DNA from: Myxococcota bacterium
GTDB taxonomy: Bacteria > Myxococcota_A > Polyangia > Polyangiales > Houyiibacteriaceae
DNA length: 64,000 nt
NCBI GenBank assembly: GCA_028284955.1
Contig: JANQQS010000013.1
Coordinates: forward strand, 1 to 64,000
Direction of reading: 5' to 3'
The position numbers and the translations under genes are program-made. The notes below the pieces were generated by a model that made no database searches, was not told the DNA's origin, and worked only from the letters and a program-made list of their open reading frames with translations. This document shows, piece by piece, positions 28,480 through 38,015 of the stretch (within the stretch, counting starts at the first letter, position 1; each line of letters opens with the position of its first letter).

Positions 28480-28555
28480 GCGCTCCCCGCCCCCTCACGC
28501 AATGCCGAATCTCGCGGCAACAGCACCTTGAGGGGTGATCTTGATCAGGAACGCG

Positions 28556-28609
28556 TCGCTTGCAAGCGAATAGTCTTTGACAGCGTCGACCTTCTCAGGT
28601 CCTTCTCAG
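28556..28609. promoter_or_regulatory. Palindrome and 11-bp direct repeat upstream of the regulator operon
   Basis: The 404-base intergenic region 28480-28883 separates the leftward regulator operon from the rightward lipoprotein gene. It holds a perfect 14-bp palindrome TCGCTTGCAAGCGA (28556-28569) and two copies of CTTCTCAG at 28591-28598 and 28602-28609, exactly 11 bp apart. Direct repeats with this spacing are typical operators of winged-helix regulators such as the one encoded 110 bases away. Nothing else in the region looks like a gene. Confidence 0.45.
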
Positions 28610-28883
28610 CCCTGGTCGAGAGTCTCCATCACGCATTCGTTCCAGGTTCATCACCGCACGCAAAGCACTGATTACGAATCTGCTAAGCCCTTGAATCGGC
28701 TGCAGGTTTCGCTGAATGTATCGTCCGCGAACACTTTCGAAATCGCTCCCCACGGGTGTGGATCGCAAATTGCTTGTGGTGACCGGTTGGAATCAGCCTT
28801 GGCCGATCCGATGCGGCGGCAGGCCCAGCAGTCAAAGCAAACGTCTCGGTGCTAGGTCACCAGACCGGAATGGAGCGGTTCAC

Positions 28884-29744
28884 ATGAAGAAACATACTCA
28901 TTACAGTCACCCGAACCTCATCGGGTTTTTGAGTGTCGCGATGACGCTTTTCGTGTTCGGCGGATGCACGGCCCAAAGCACGGGCGCAGAGCTCGCGGAG
29001 CAAGAGAAAGCGGTTGAAGGGACGAGTCCACCCTCAATCATTTGGTGCACGTCCGATAGCTACATTGGGCAGAGGACCTATCGTACGAAATGGCTCATCA
29101 ACACCACAACGAACGAACTTGCGGTCGTCCAGTATGCCGGCACGAACGAACTTGTTCTCGTTGGCAACAAGCTCATGCACAGAGAGGACGGCCCAACGTG
29201 GGACGACCTTGGCGCCGCCCAGAAGAAACCGATGACGCTCAGCCCGTCGCAGAACTCGGAGACGCTTGGGTACACCGTCCAAGCCGTCATCTCAGAAGAA
29301 ACCGTCGCCGATTCCATCACGATCGACATCAAGCGAGAGCGCATTTACGCGTCGCTGGCGAATGTCCCAACAGGTTTTCTCCACAGCGACACCGAACAAT
29401 ACGAAGCCGATTGCAACTTTGAGCAGTTTGTATCTCCGAATGGAGAAACGTATGCGCAGCGTACCGCACAGGTCTGCCGAAGCGCGGACGCTGAGCAATG
29501 CAGGAGCTTGAGCCTGCGGGGGTGTATCCTAAGCGGACAAAATCGGTGCGTGGCCGCCGCACCACCGGCGCCAAAAACGCTGGGAGCGCTCTGCCAAAGC
29601 GCAAACAATTTGGGAGACAGCGCATTCAGCCGCTGCTTCAATCTCTACGAAGAAGGCTGCCAGTTCGTTCAAAGCACGAAGACATGCCAGGTCCGGTCCG
29701 GGTTCACTCCGGAGCAAGAGGTCAAACAGGCTTCCGCCGAGTAA
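28884..29744 (+). CDS. Orphan cysteine-containing lipoprotein
   Basis: A 286-residue predicted lipoprotein. The ATG at 28884 is preceded by GGAG with an 8-base spacing and begins a classical signal peptide (MKKHTHYSH...FVFGGC) with lipobox FGGC near residue 28; a longer in-frame extension to 28716 lacks such support. The mature part has no family I recognise. Its C-terminal third has about eight cysteines with repeated CRS/CQS-type spacing, suggesting disulphides outside the cytoplasm. Base composition is somewhat less GC-rich than that of the neighbours. It stands alone between the divergent regulator operon and the convergent SPOR gene. Confidence 0.65.
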   Translation: MKKHTHYSHPNLIGFLSVAMTLFVFGGCTAQSTGAELAEQEKAVEGTSPPSIIWCTSDSYIGQRTYRTKWLINTTTNELAVVQYAGTNELVLVGNKLMHREDGPTWDDLGAAQKKPMTLSPSQNSETLGYTVQAVISEETVADSITIDIKRERIYASLANVPTGFLHSDTEQYEADCNFEQFVSPNGETYAQRTAQVCRSADAEQCRSLSLRGCILSGQNRCVAAAPPAPKTLGALCQSANNLGDSAFSRCFNLYEEGCQFVQSTKTCQVRSGFTPEQEVKQASAE

Positions 29745-29792
29745 CGTTCACCGAGTAGCGTCGCGCGCTGGTCGCGTGCGCCCGCAGAGAAC

Positions 29793-30707
29793 CTACTCGT
29801 CGCGCCGCTGCACCACGAACGTGTTCATGCGCTCTTCGGTTTCGAACGTTCGGCGGTAGCGCTCGGCTTCGCGTTGGGTCTCGAACGGCCCGACGCGTAC
29901 TCGGTAGTAGCGCCCTCGGTCGGGCACGTCGGCGGCGACGACGAACGAGCTATGGCCGCGTTTGCGGAGCGCGGCGGCGTAGGTTTCTGCTTCGGATGAT
30001 GAACGATAGCTGATGACCTGTAGGGTGAACTTGCCTTCGCTACCTCGCGACGCCTGTTCGGCGGCAGCAGGTTCTGCTCGCTCCATGGCTTTGGCGAGCA
30101 TCGGGTCGCCCGACGAATCGTGGTTTCGATATTCGCCAGGGTTGTAGCCATCAGCTCGGCTATCGCCGGCTCCATAGTCGTCTTGAGGGTAGTCGTCTTG
30201 AGTCTGCGCGGCCGGGGCGTCGCCTGGTGGAGCATACGCGGCCACAAACTCTTCCGTATTTCCGGATGCGACTTCCGCTTCCAATGCCGGATGCGCGGTG
30301 GCGACGTCGACGCTCTGCCATCCCGCTGAATCGTTCGACGAACCGATGGGGTCGAGATGATCGTGTTCGGCGGACGCAGCAGCCACCGCCACGGCCATGT
30401 CGGATCGCGTATCGCCAATCAGCTTGCCGGGAAAGCTCAGCGCCTCCCGGTCGACCTCGGTTTCGTCTTCCTCGCTGTCGGCGCGTGGTGCGGCTGCTGC
30501 ACGCGCAAGATCGGCTTTGTCGGATAGCGCAGCGAGCGGGTCGTCCACCTGCGCTTCGGTGTCTTGCGAGCCCCCGAAGAGCCACACCACTCCGCCAATG
30601 GCGGCAAGCCCGAGCATCGCCATCGCCACCGCAGTCATGCGCGGCGCCATCGATTCTCCCGGGTGAACTTCCTGAATGCGTTCAAGATCGCGCATCGCGG
30701 TGTCCAT
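29793..30707 (-). CDS. Membrane-anchored SPOR-domain protein
   Basis: A 304-residue protein starting at the ATG 30707, which has GGAGGTG 5-6 bases upstream. A short cytoplasmic segment is followed by one membrane helix (about 23-45, TAVAMAMLGLAAIGGVVWLF), a long low-complexity acidic periplasmic linker with QDDYPQDDY repeats, and a C-terminal SPOR domain (about 230-300: GKFTLQVISYRSSSEAE ... YYRVRVGPFETQREAERY). SPOR domains bind septal, denuded peptidoglycan, so a role in division or wall remodelling is likely. It follows the small lipoprotein gene at 30795-31148 by 87 bases on the same strand. Confidence 0.85.
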   Translation of the reverse strand: MDTAMRDLERIQEVHPGESMAPRMTAVAMAMLGLAAIGGVVWLFGGSQDTEAQVDDPLAALSDKADLARAAAAPRADSEEDETEVDREALSFPGKLIGDTRSDMAVAVAAASAEHDHLDPIGSSNDSAGWQSVDVATAHPALEAEVASGNTEEFVAAYAPPGDAPAAQTQDDYPQDDYGAGDSRADGYNPGEYRNHDSSGDPMLAKAMERAEPAAAEQASRGSEGKFTLQVISYRSSSEAETYAAALRKRGHSSFVVAADVPDRGRYYRVRVGPFETQREAERYRRTFETEERMNTFVVQRRDE

Positions 30708-30794
30708 ATCGCACCTCCCAGGTCCGATGTACGCATCACACCTACATGTAGTCAAATTACCTTCAGAGCCACACAGGAACCCACCAGGCACGGG

Positions 30795-31148
30795 CTACGG
30801 ATCAGGCACGACGAGATCGACAAACCCGCTGCTTTCGCCCTCGAAACGCTGCCAAACCTGAAGCGCGTCGCCAGAATCCGCGCGAATATTTAGCTCAAAC
30901 TCGCCTTGGGCGTCCGCCGTGCCGATCACCCCGGCTGCCCGCCGAGGGTTGTAGGCGAATACGAACGCTTCTTCGATGGCGCCGCTGCCCTCGATCGTGA
31001 CGATCCCCTCGGCGTCAGGCGCCGAGCTGACCGCAACGGGCGGCGGCAAAGGCAGCGTTGGCGCGGCGGTGCCAGTGCAACCGCCTATGAGGAACCCATG
31101 AAGCAGGCCAAGCAACGCGCCGAGCCCGATGATCCGTCGTCGTGTCAT
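30795..31148 (-). CDS. Small lipoprotein, carboxypeptidase-regulatory-like fold likely
   Basis: A 117-residue lipoprotein from the ATG at 31148 (MTRRRIIGLG) with lipobox IGGC at about residue 24. The mature part reads as a small beta-sandwich (GIVTIEGSGAIEEAFVFAYN ... GVIGTADAQGEFELNIRAD), a pattern of the CarboxypepD_reg-like or bacterial Ig-like class. No catalytic residues are seen. It precedes the SPOR gene and is probably cotranscribed with it. Confidence 0.65.
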   Translation of the reverse strand: MTRRRIIGLGALLGLLHGFLIGGCTGTAAPTLPLPPPVAVSSAPDAEGIVTIEGSGAIEEAFVFAYNPRRAAGVIGTADAQGEFELNIRADSGDALQVWQRFEGESSGFVDLVVPDP

Positions 31149-31451
31149 GCCAGCCAACCCGCCAGAGAGCTGCAAACCAGGTGCCGATTCTCTGCCCGGG
31201 GCGCCCACGGGTCTGCCGATTGTGTTCTGGCCGGTGTTTTCCAGGTGATTCCCCCATCGATAAAGAACGAAAAGAAGTGGCGAGCTACCTAGCGAACCAG
31301 TTTGCCCGCGCTGAGCTCGTTCGCCATTCAGCCAACAAAGTTGGCTATTGCCGTCAATCTCGTTGCGTTTTTGCCCGCCCCAGACCGTGCGTAGAAACCT
31401 CGCTCATGATAGCGTCCGGCCTCTCCAAAGTTCTCTCTTCACGAGCCTTTA
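31149..31451. other. Divergent intergenic region upstream of gyrA
   Basis: This 303-base stretch separates the leftward lipoprotein gene from gyrA. It carries a perfect hairpin, AGCCAAC-AAA-GTTGGCT, at 31330-31346, about 105 bases before the gyrA start, which may belong to the gyrA leader. No open frame in it is convincing, and I could not fix a promoter. Confidence 0.4.
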
Positions 31452-34058
31452 ATGCCTGAAACGTCGCATCACAAGCTCCCCGTCACCATCGAAGACGAGC
31501 TGCGTCGCTCCTATCTCGACTACGCCATGAGCGTCATCATCGGGCGCGCGATTCCCGACGCCCGAGACGGCCTCAAGCCAGTCCACCGCCGGATTCTCTA
31601 CTCGATGCACGAACAGAGCGTGCATTGGAATCAAGCCTACAAAAAGAGCGCGCGCATCGTCGGCGACGTGCTCGGCAAATATCACCCCCACGGCGACACC
31701 GCCGTCTACGACGCGCTGGTCCGCATGGCCCAAGAGTTTTCCATGCGTTACCCGCTCGTCGACGGCCAGGGGAACTTCGGTTCGGTCGACGGAGATCCCC
31801 CCGCCGCCATGCGATACACCGAGGTGCGCATGGCGCGCTTCGCCGCCGACTTGCTGGCGGATATCGAAAAGCAAACCGTCGACTTCGGGCCAAACTTTGA
31901 TGATTCCGAGCAAGAGCCCTTGGTTCTGCCGAGCCGGATTCCCAACCTACTGGTGAACGGCTCCGGCGGCATCGCCGTGGGCATGGCGACCAATATTCCG
32001 CCACACAATCTGCGCGAAATCATCGACGCCTCGATCCGGCTCATCGAACAACCCGAGCTCACCGTCGATCAACTGATGGTCGACGACCCGGAGAGCGGGC
32101 GCTTGGGCGTGCGCGGGCCCGATTTCCCGACCGCCGGCTTCATCTACGGCACAAGCGGCATCCACCAAGCGTACCGAACCGGCCGCGGCCGCGTCGTGAT
32201 GCGAGGCCGCGCGCAGATCGAACCGATCCCCGGCAAGACCAACCGCGAAATGATCGTGGTCACGGAAATCCCCTTTCAGGTCAACAAGGCCGAACTCATC
32301 AAAAAGATCGCCGACCTCGTTCGCGATAAGAAGATCGACGGCATCACCGACCTGCGCGATGAATCCGACCGCGACGGCATGCGCATGGTGATCGAGCTGC
32401 GGGGCGACGCTCACCCTGAAGTCGTGCTCAACACCCTGTACCGCATGACCCAGCTGCAGACGACGTTCGGCTACAACTGCCTCGCCATCGTCAGCAAGCG
32501 GCCCGAGGTCCTCAACCTCAAAGACGCGCTCAACGTATTTATCGAACACCGACGCGAAGTCGTCACGCGAAGGTCGCGGTTTGAGCTCAACCAAGCGCTG
32601 GCCCAGCGAGAAATCGTCGAAGGCCTGGGCATGGCGGTCACCGATGTCGATTTGGTGGTGCGCACGATTCGGGAGTCGAAAGATCCCGACGAAGCCAAAG
32701 GCCGCTTGCTCAAACTGCCGCTCAAAGGCCTCGAAGAGTTTGTGCGCCGCGCTGGCCGCCCCGAAGACGAAATTCAAGAGGCCAAAGCGCGCGGCGAATA
32801 CTTTCTCAGCGAACGGCAGGCCAAGGCCATTCTCGAGATGCGCCTCGCTCGCCTTACGGGCCTCGAGCGCGAAAAGCTCGCCGCCGACTACGGAAAGCTC
32901 TCCGAGCTCATCGCGCGACTGCGCGCGATTTTGGCTAGTGAAAAGCTCTTGCTCGAGCTGATCGTGCAAGAGCTTCAAGAGGTGCGTGACCGCTATGGCG
33001 ACGACCGCCGAACCGAGGTCGTCGAAGCCGAAGGCGAAATCTCCATTGAAGACCTCGTCGCTGACGAAGAAGTCGTGGTGACGGTGTCGCAGAAGGGCTA
33101 CATCAAGCGGGTTCCGCTCTCGGAGTACGCGGCGCAGAGCCGAGGCGGACGCGGCAAACGCGCGATGGATACGCGAGCCGAAGACTTCGTTCGCTGGGTC
33201 TTCGTCATCAACGCCCACGCGCATATTCTTTTTCTCGACGACCGCGGCATCGCGTTCTTGAAGAAAGTCTACGAAATCCCCGCGGCAGGGCGCAGCGCCC
33301 GCGGGCGCGCGGTGGTGAACTTAGTCGGCATGGAGCCTGATCGACGGGTCGCCGCCATCGTGCCGATACGCGAATTTGTCGACGATGGGTTTTTGCTCAC
33401 CTGCACCCGGAAAGGCAAAGTCAAACGCACCACGCTGAGCGCGTACGACAACATTCGTCAGACCGGCATCATCGGCGTAGGCCTCGACGACGGCGATGAA
33501 TTGCTTACTGCGCGCATCGTCGCCCCCGGACAAGAAGTCTTAATCGGCACCGCGCTGGGCTTAAGTATTCGCTTCAGCGTAGAAGAAGTACGCCCCACCG
33601 GGCGTAGCTCGCGAGGCGTCAAAGGCATCGAGCTTCGCGACGGCGATGAGGTCATCGGCTTCGATATCGTCGAAGACGAAGCCGTGCAGCAGGTGCTTGC
33701 GATTAGCGAAAACGGCTACGGCAAGCGAACCCGCCTCGACAAAGATTGGCGCGCGCAAAGCCGCGGCGGCAAAGGCATCATTGCCATCGGAACGTCCGAA
33801 CGAAACGGCCGTTTGGTGCGGCTCCGGCTGGTCGACCCCAGCGATGAACTCATGGTGATTACCGACGGAGGCCAGGTCATCCGGACGCGGGTCAGCGAAA
33901 TCCGCGAAACCGGCCGCAACGCCCAAGGGGTGATTGTGATTCGACTCGGCGAGGGCGAAAAAGTGGTGGATGTCGAACCGGTGAGCGAACAAGAAGAAGA
34001 CAATCCTGAAGAAGAAGACAATCCTATTGCCGAAACAGAGGAACCCGGGCACGAATAA
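31452..34058 (+). CDS. gyrA: DNA gyrase subunit A
   Basis: An 868-residue type IIA topoisomerase A subunit that, with GyrB, introduces negative supercoils and cleaves DNA through a covalent tyrosine. The catalytic tyrosine is Y122 ([10 protein letters not shown]), and the quinolone-pocket positions are T83 and D87 ([10 protein letters not shown]), matching E. coli numbering exactly, with a natural Thr in place of Ser at 83. The C-terminal DNA-wrapping propeller starts near 535 with the GyrA-box-like QSRGGRG (562-568), which favours GyrA over ParC, and ends in an acidic tail ([12 protein letters not shown]). It is separated from the following Hsp70 gene by only 3 bases, an unusual partner. Confidence 0.93.
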   Translation: MPETSHHKLPVTIEDELRRSYLDYAMSVIIGRAIPDARDGLKPVHRRILYSMHEQSVHWNQAYKKSARIVGDVLGKYHPHGDTAVYDALVRMAQEFSMRYPLVDGQGNFGSVDGDPPAAMRYTEVRMARFAADLLADIEKQTVDFGPNFDDSEQEPLVLPSRIPNLLVNGSGGIAVGMATNIPPHNLREIIDASIRLIEQPELTVDQLMVDDPESGRLGVRGPDFPTAGFIYGTSGIHQAYRTGRGRVVMRGRAQIEPIPGKTNREMIVVTEIPFQVNKAELIKKIADLVRDKKIDGITDLRDESDRDGMRMVIELRGDAHPEVVLNTLYRMTQLQTTFGYNCLAIVSKRPEVLNLKDALNVFIEHRREVVTRRSRFELNQALAQREIVEGLGMAVTDVDLVVRTIRESKDPDEAKGRLLKLPLKGLEEFVRRAGRPEDEIQEAKARGEYFLSERQAKAILEMRLARLTGLEREKLAADYGKLSELIARLRAILASEKLLLELIVQELQEVRDRYGDDRRTEVVEAEGEISIEDLVADEEVVVTVSQKGYIKRVPLSEYAAQSRGGRGKRAMDTRAEDFVRWVFVINAHAHILFLDDRGIAFLKKVYEIPAAGRSARGRAVVNLVGMEPDRRVAAIVPIREFVDDGFLLTCTRKGKVKRTTLSAYDNIRQTGIIGVGLDDGDELLTARIVAPGQEVLIGTALGLSIRFSVEEVRPTGRSSRGVKGIELRDGDEVIGFDIVEDEAVQQVLAISENGYGKRTRLDKDWRAQSRGGKGIIAIGTSERNGRLVRLRLVDPSDELMVITDGGQVIRTRVSEIRETGRNAQGVIVIRLGEGEKVVDVEPVSEQEEDNPEEEDNPIAETEEPGHE

Positions 34059-34061
34059 AGA

Positions 34062-36221
34062 ATGAGCGACGGAATTCTGGGGATCGATTTGGGAACCACC
34101 AATTCGGTGGCGGCCATTGCAGAATCGGACGGCGTACGCACGCTCCCCGCGGCCGATGGGCAGCCTCTCATCCCCTCGGTCGTCTCGTTCCATCCGAACG
34201 GCAACGTGCTCACGGGCGCAGAAGCCCGCCAGCGGCGGCTCATCGACCCCGAAAACACGATCTATTCGATCAAGCGTTTGATCGGGCGGCCTTTTCAGAG
34301 CGAAGAAGTCAGCCGCGCGCAAAAACGTTTTCCTTTTGAACTCAAAGCGAGCCCCAGCGGAGGCGTGCTGGTAAGCGCGCGCGGGCGAACGTATACGCTC
34401 AGCGAAATCAGCGCGCTGGTGTTGCGCGAAGTGCGTACCCGAGCCGAAGCCGCGCTTGGCCACGGGTGCAAAGGCGCCGTGGTGACGGTGCCCGCCAACT
34501 TCAACGAGCTGCAACGAAGCGCCACCAAGGCGGCCGGGCGAGTCGCGGGGCTCGACGTGATGCGCATTCTCAACGAGCCGACCGCCGCCGCTTTGGCCTA
34601 CGGCTATTCGCGGGCCACCAAGGAGCGCATCGCCATCTTCGATTTCGGCGGCGGTACGTTCGACGTGACGATCTTGCAGCTCGCGGGCGAAGTCTTCGAA
34701 GTGCTCGCCACCGCAGGCGACACGTACCTTGGCGGAGACGATATCGACGTGCTCATCGCCGAGCGCATGGCCTGCGAGTTTCTCGAATCTTATCGCTACG
34801 ACCCCCGCGACGATTTGCAGGCGTTCGAACGACTGCGCGCGGCGGCCGAATGGGCAAAATGTCGCTTGTCGGAAGAACTCAGCGTCAGCCTTCGAGTCGA
34901 GGAACTCGCGTATGGACCAGGCGGCTCCGCGCTCGACCTGAGCTTTGCCCTCGAGCGAGAAACCCTGGAGGCTATGGCGCGCCCGATCGTCCAGCGAACG
35001 TTCACGGTATGCGAAGACGCATTGCGCATCGCGAACATCCGCCCATCCCAGCTCGACAGCGTCATTTTGGTGGGTGGCGCGACGCGCATGCCGCTCGTGA
35101 AGGCGATGGTAGAAAGCTTCTTCGGCAAAAAGCCGCTGGACGATGTCGACCCCGAGCTCGTGGTAGCCCAGGGGGCAGCCATCCAAGCCCGGGCGCTGAC
35201 CACGTCTCGCGCCCCCGTCGCGGTGCCTCCTCCTCCGCCCTTTCTTGCCGCTTCTCTCAAGAGCGCTTCCCTCCAGAATAGCCCCCTCCAAAATAGCCCG
35301 CTCCAAAATAGCCCGCTTCAGAACGCTCCCCTCAAAGGCACACCAGATCGCCCGTTTCAAACCGTCCCTTTCGACATCGGCGCGCCGCCTCCCCCTCCTT
35401 CCTCTGCTCTGTCTCCCGATCCGAAGCCGACAGGGCTCGACATCGACGATGAGCCGACCGAAGTTCGCAACCCTTCCCCCGCGCTGCTTCGCCTCGATGC
35501 CACGGAGCCCAACTGGATTCCTCCGTCGGCGGTTGTTCAAGCGCAAGACGCGGTTCTGCCCGGCGAGGATACCCAACACGACGGAATCACCCGGCATGAT
35601 GAAAAAACAAAAGAACAGGACCTTGATTCTGACGAATCCGAGTTTGAGCCCACCGAAGACTTCGTAAAGACACGAGACGTTCATCTTCCAGGAGCCGAGC
35701 GGTTCCAGCCGCCTCCCCCTGTCCCCGACGCGCCAGCACTAGACGTTCCGCTCGTGAATGAGCCCGCAGCGAGCGAGCCCGCCGCGGTCAGGCCGCCGCT
35801 GCTGCTCGATGTCACCCCGCTATCGCTGGGAATCGAAACCGTCAACGGATATTGCGAACACATCATCGAACGCAACTCGGTGATCCCCATTCAGCAAGCG
35901 CGACTCTTTTCCACCGCCCAGGACAACCAAGAAGTGGTGCGCGTTCGCGTATGTCAGGGTGAATCACGGCGCCTCGAAGAAAACCAAGCGCTCGGGGTCA
36001 TCCAGCTCAGCGGGCTGCGCGCTGGCGCGCGAGGCCAGGTGCACATACGGGTCGCGTTTATGATCGACTCCGACGGCACACTCAACGTCGCTGCAACTGA
36101 CGAAACCACCGGACAACGACAAGAAGTTGAAATCCAGCTTATCGGCGGCATCCCGGACGAACAAATCCTCGCACTGAAGCGCCGACATGAATCGATGTTT
36201 CCCGATTCGAGCGTGTCATAA
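34062..36221 (+). CDS. Divergent Hsp70 (DnaK-like) with long interdomain insertion and no lid
   Basis: A 719-residue Hsp70. The nucleotide-binding domain (about 1-380) is complete: GIDLGTTNSV, the phosphate-2 motif IFDFGGGTFDV, ILNEPTAAALAYGY, and the adenosine motif VILVGGATRMPLV. Between it and the conserved interdomain linker LLLDVTPLSLGIET (about 580-590) lies roughly 190 residues of disordered Pro/Gln/Asp-rich sequence, partly made of LQNSP repeats. A beta-type substrate-binding domain follows, but the chain ends about 20 residues after it, so the helical lid is missing. Canonical DnaK is about 640 residues with the domains adjacent. It overlaps in function with the J-protein encoded next, and is likely a specialised rather than the housekeeping chaperone. 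Confidence 0.88.
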   Translation: MSDGILGIDLGTTNSVAAIAESDGVRTLPAADGQPLIPSVVSFHPNGNVLTGAEARQRRLIDPENTIYSIKRLIGRPFQSEEVSRAQKRFPFELKASPSGGVLVSARGRTYTLSEISALVLREVRTRAEAALGHGCKGAVVTVPANFNELQRSATKAAGRVAGLDVMRILNEPTAAALAYGYSRATKERIAIFDFGGGTFDVTILQLAGEVFEVLATAGDTYLGGDDIDVLIAERMACEFLESYRYDPRDDLQAFERLRAAAEWAKCRLSEELSVSLRVEELAYGPGGSALDLSFALERETLEAMARPIVQRTFTVCEDALRIANIRPSQLDSVILVGGATRMPLVKAMVESFFGKKPLDDVDPELVVAQGAAIQARALTTSRAPVAVPPPPPFLAASLKSASLQNSPLQNSPLQNSPLQNAPLKGTPDRPFQTVPFDIGAPPPPPSSALSPDPKPTGLDIDDEPTEVRNPSPALLRLDATEPNWIPPSAVVQAQDAVLPGEDTQHDGITRHDEKTKEQDLDSDESEFEPTEDFVKTRDVHLPGAERFQPPPPVPDAPALDVPLVNEPAASEPAAVRPPLLLDVTPLSLGIETVNGYCEHIIERNSVIPIQQARLFSTAQDNQEVVRVRVCQGESRRLEENQALGVIQLSGLRAGARGQVHIRVAFMIDSDGTLNVAATDETTGQRQEVEIQLIGGIPDEQILALKRRHESMFPDSSVS
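35271..35330 (+). repeat. 15-bp tandem repeat encoding LQNSP units
   Basis: Four units (35271-35285, 35286-35300, 35301-35315, 35316-35330) of CTCCAAAATAGCCCG and variants encode LQNSP/LQNAP repeats in the disordered insertion of the Hsp70. Confidence 0.85.
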
Positions 36222-36245
36222 ACGCCCTCCCTCACGAGCGACCCG

Positions 36246-36716
36246 ATGAGCAACCTCGACCACGAAAACTACTATGCGCTGCTCGGCGTTCGCCGCGACG
36301 CAACGGTGGACGAAATTCGCGATGCGTTCCATCGATTCTCCCTCGCGCACCATCCCGACAACCTCCCGCCCGACGCAAGCGAAGCGCGAAAGCAGGCTAC
36401 CGACGCATTCTGCCGCGGCACCGAAGCCTATCGCGTGCTCCTCAACCCTCAATCTCGAGCGCAGTACGATGCAGCCCTCCAGACGGGCGCTCGAACCGAC
36501 GTAGCGTCGATGCGGCCGCCCGGCCGAAGCACCAAGCCGCCGGGCCCTCAAATCAAATCGATCAAAGCCCGGCCGCTCTATCAGCGCGCGCTGCAGGCGA
36601 TCAAAAAAGAAGATTGGAAAACCGCGCGGCTCAATCTTCAAATCGCGCTGCAGTACGAACCAGACCATCCCCTCTTGCTTTCGCAGCTACGCACCGTAGA
36701 ACAGGCGCTGAAGTAG
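36246..36716 (+). CDS. J-domain co-chaperone
   Basis: A 156-residue protein with an N-terminal J-domain (about 7-75: NYYALLGVRRDATVDEI ... RFSLAHHPDN ... RAQYDAAL) containing the HPD motif needed to stimulate Hsp70 ATPase. The rest (about 85-156) is a basic linker and a short helical repeat region with a TPR-like pattern (LYQRALQAIKKEDWKTARLN). No zinc-finger or DnaJ C-terminal domain is present. It begins 24 bases after the Hsp70 stop and presumably serves that unusual Hsp70. Confidence 0.88.
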   Translation: MSNLDHENYYALLGVRRDATVDEIRDAFHRFSLAHHPDNLPPDASEARKQATDAFCRGTEAYRVLLNPQSRAQYDAALQTGARTDVASMRPPGRSTKPPGPQIKSIKARPLYQRALQAIKKEDWKTARLNLQIALQYEPDHPLLLSQLRTVEQALK

Positions 36717-36784
36717 TTTCCTCACGGGAACTGCCCACCCGCCGGAGTGTGTTCCTGCCGTCTCTCGCCTGCTATGTTTCCGCC

Positions 36785-37384
36785 ATGAGCTCCCGAACCG
36801 CGTCCATCGAACGAAAGACGAAGGAAACTCAGGTTCAGATTGAACTGAATCTGGACGGCACAGGTTCGCATCAGATCCGAACGCCCATTGGGTTTCTTAC
36901 CCATATGCTCGAACAGCTGTCGCGCCACAGCCTCATCGACCTACGCATCGAAGCAGAGGGCGACACCCATATCGACGGGCACCACACCACCGAAGACATC
37001 GCGATCGCTCTAGGCAAAGCGGTCGCTGATGCGTTGGGCGACAAGCAGGGCATCGCGCGCTACGGATCGGCCACGCTTCCGATGGACGAAGCGCGGGTCA
37101 CCTGCGCGCTCGACTTGTCGGGGCGAGTCTTTTTCGTATGGGAGGTTCCGCTTCCGAAAGCGAAAGTTGGCGATTTCGACACCGAGCTTGCCGAGGTATT
37201 CTTCGAAGGGTTTGCCCGAGGCGCGCAATGCAACCTCCACGTGGAACTTCATGCGGGCGAAAACCTTCATCACATCATCGAAGTGAGCTTCAAGGCGCTC
37301 GCGCGCTCGCTGCGCGGAGCCACCGAGCTCGACCCGCGCGCCGCGCACATCTTACCTTCGACCAAAGGTACGCTGACCGAATAG
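36785..37384 (+). CDS. hisB: Imidazoleglycerol-phosphate dehydratase
   Basis: A 199-residue monofunctional IGPD, sixth step of histidine biosynthesis. I chose the ATG at 36785 (MSSRTASIERKT); an in-frame extension to 36614 would overlap the J-protein gene. Metal-binding signatures HHTTED (about 62-67) and GENLHHIIE are present, and the length matches the family without the phosphatase domain found in enterobacteria. It heads the cluster hisB-hisH-hisA-hisF. Confidence 0.95.
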   Translation: MSSRTASIERKTKETQVQIELNLDGTGSHQIRTPIGFLTHMLEQLSRHSLIDLRIEAEGDTHIDGHHTTEDIAIALGKAVADALGDKQGIARYGSATLPMDEARVTCALDLSGRVFFVWEVPLPKAKVGDFDTELAEVFFEGFARGAQCNLHVELHAGENLHHIIEVSFKALARSLRGATELDPRAAHILPSTKGTLTE

Positions 37385-37394
37385 ACGGCCGCAC

Positions 37395-38015
37395 ATGAAC
37401 ATCAGTATTCTTGACCTGGGTCTCGGCAATTTGCACAGCGTAGCCCGCGCGTTTGAGCGCGCCGGGGCTGCGCCGCAATTCATTCGCACGCCTCGCGAGG
37501 TCGACGAGGCTCGGGCATTGGTGGTGCCGGGTCAGGGAGCCTTTAGAGAATGCGCGGCCGCGCTCAAAGGACCGCTCGGCCCGAGCCTCGAGCGTTTTAT
37601 CTCCTCCGGTCGAAGCTACCTCGGCATCTGCCTCGGCATGCAGCTCCTCTTCGAAACGAGCGAGGAAGCACCCGGCGAACCCGGGCTTGGCTTATTCGCG
37701 GGAACCGTCAAGCGATTCGCACCTGCTATGGACGAAGCCTCGGGCGACCCGCTCAAGGTGCCGCACATGGGCTGGAACCAAATCGACGGAGACCACCCTC
37801 TGCTCGAACCGAAGTCGTGGTTCTACTTCGTGCACAGCTATCACTGCGTTCCTCGAGACACCCAGTGGATCGCTGCCACCGCCGACTACGGAACTCGGTT
37901 TTGCGCCGCGGTTGCTCGAGACAACGTCTTTGCCTGCCAGTTTCACCCCGAAAAAAGCCACCATGCTGGCGGTCAGCTGATCAAGCGTTTCTTGGAGCAG
38001 TGTTCATGGAGTTGA
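37395..38015 (+). CDS. hisH: Imidazole glycerol phosphate synthase, glutaminase subunit
   Basis: A 206-residue class I amidotransferase that supplies ammonia to HisF. The nucleophile lies in YLGICLGMQLLFE (Cys near residue 79), and the His/Glu pair in FACQFHPEKSHHAG. Residues HMGWNQ and YFVHSYH match the family. The gene starts 10 bases after hisB and its end overlaps the hisA start by 10 bases. Confidence 0.95.
   Translation: MNISILDLGLGNLHSVARAFERAGAAPQFIRTPREVDEARALVVPGQGAFRECAAALKGPLGPSLERFISSGRSYLGICLGMQLLFETSEEAPGEPGLGLFAGTVKRFAPAMDEASGDPLKVPHMGWNQIDGDHPLLEPKSWFYFVHSYHCVPRDTQWIAATADYGTRFCAAVARDNVFACQFHPEKSHHAGGQLIKRFLEQCSWS

Noticed and set aside
31947..33224. Leftward 425-codon open frame opposite gyrA
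   Set aside because: It mirrors the codons of GyrA and carries no independent evidence of coding.
31452..34058. Alternative call as ParC (topoisomerase IV)
   Set aside because: The GyrA-box-like QSRGGRG, full-length wrapping domain and acidic tail favour GyrA.
33561..35684. Leftward 707-codon open frame opposite gyrA and hsp70
   Set aside because: It lies antisense to two certain genes and shows no motif; such long antisense frames are common at this GC content.
36614..36784. Longer start for hisB overlapping the J-protein gene
   Set aside because: The extension has no similarity to IGPD, overlaps a real gene by about 100 bases, and the ATG at 36785 fits the family length.
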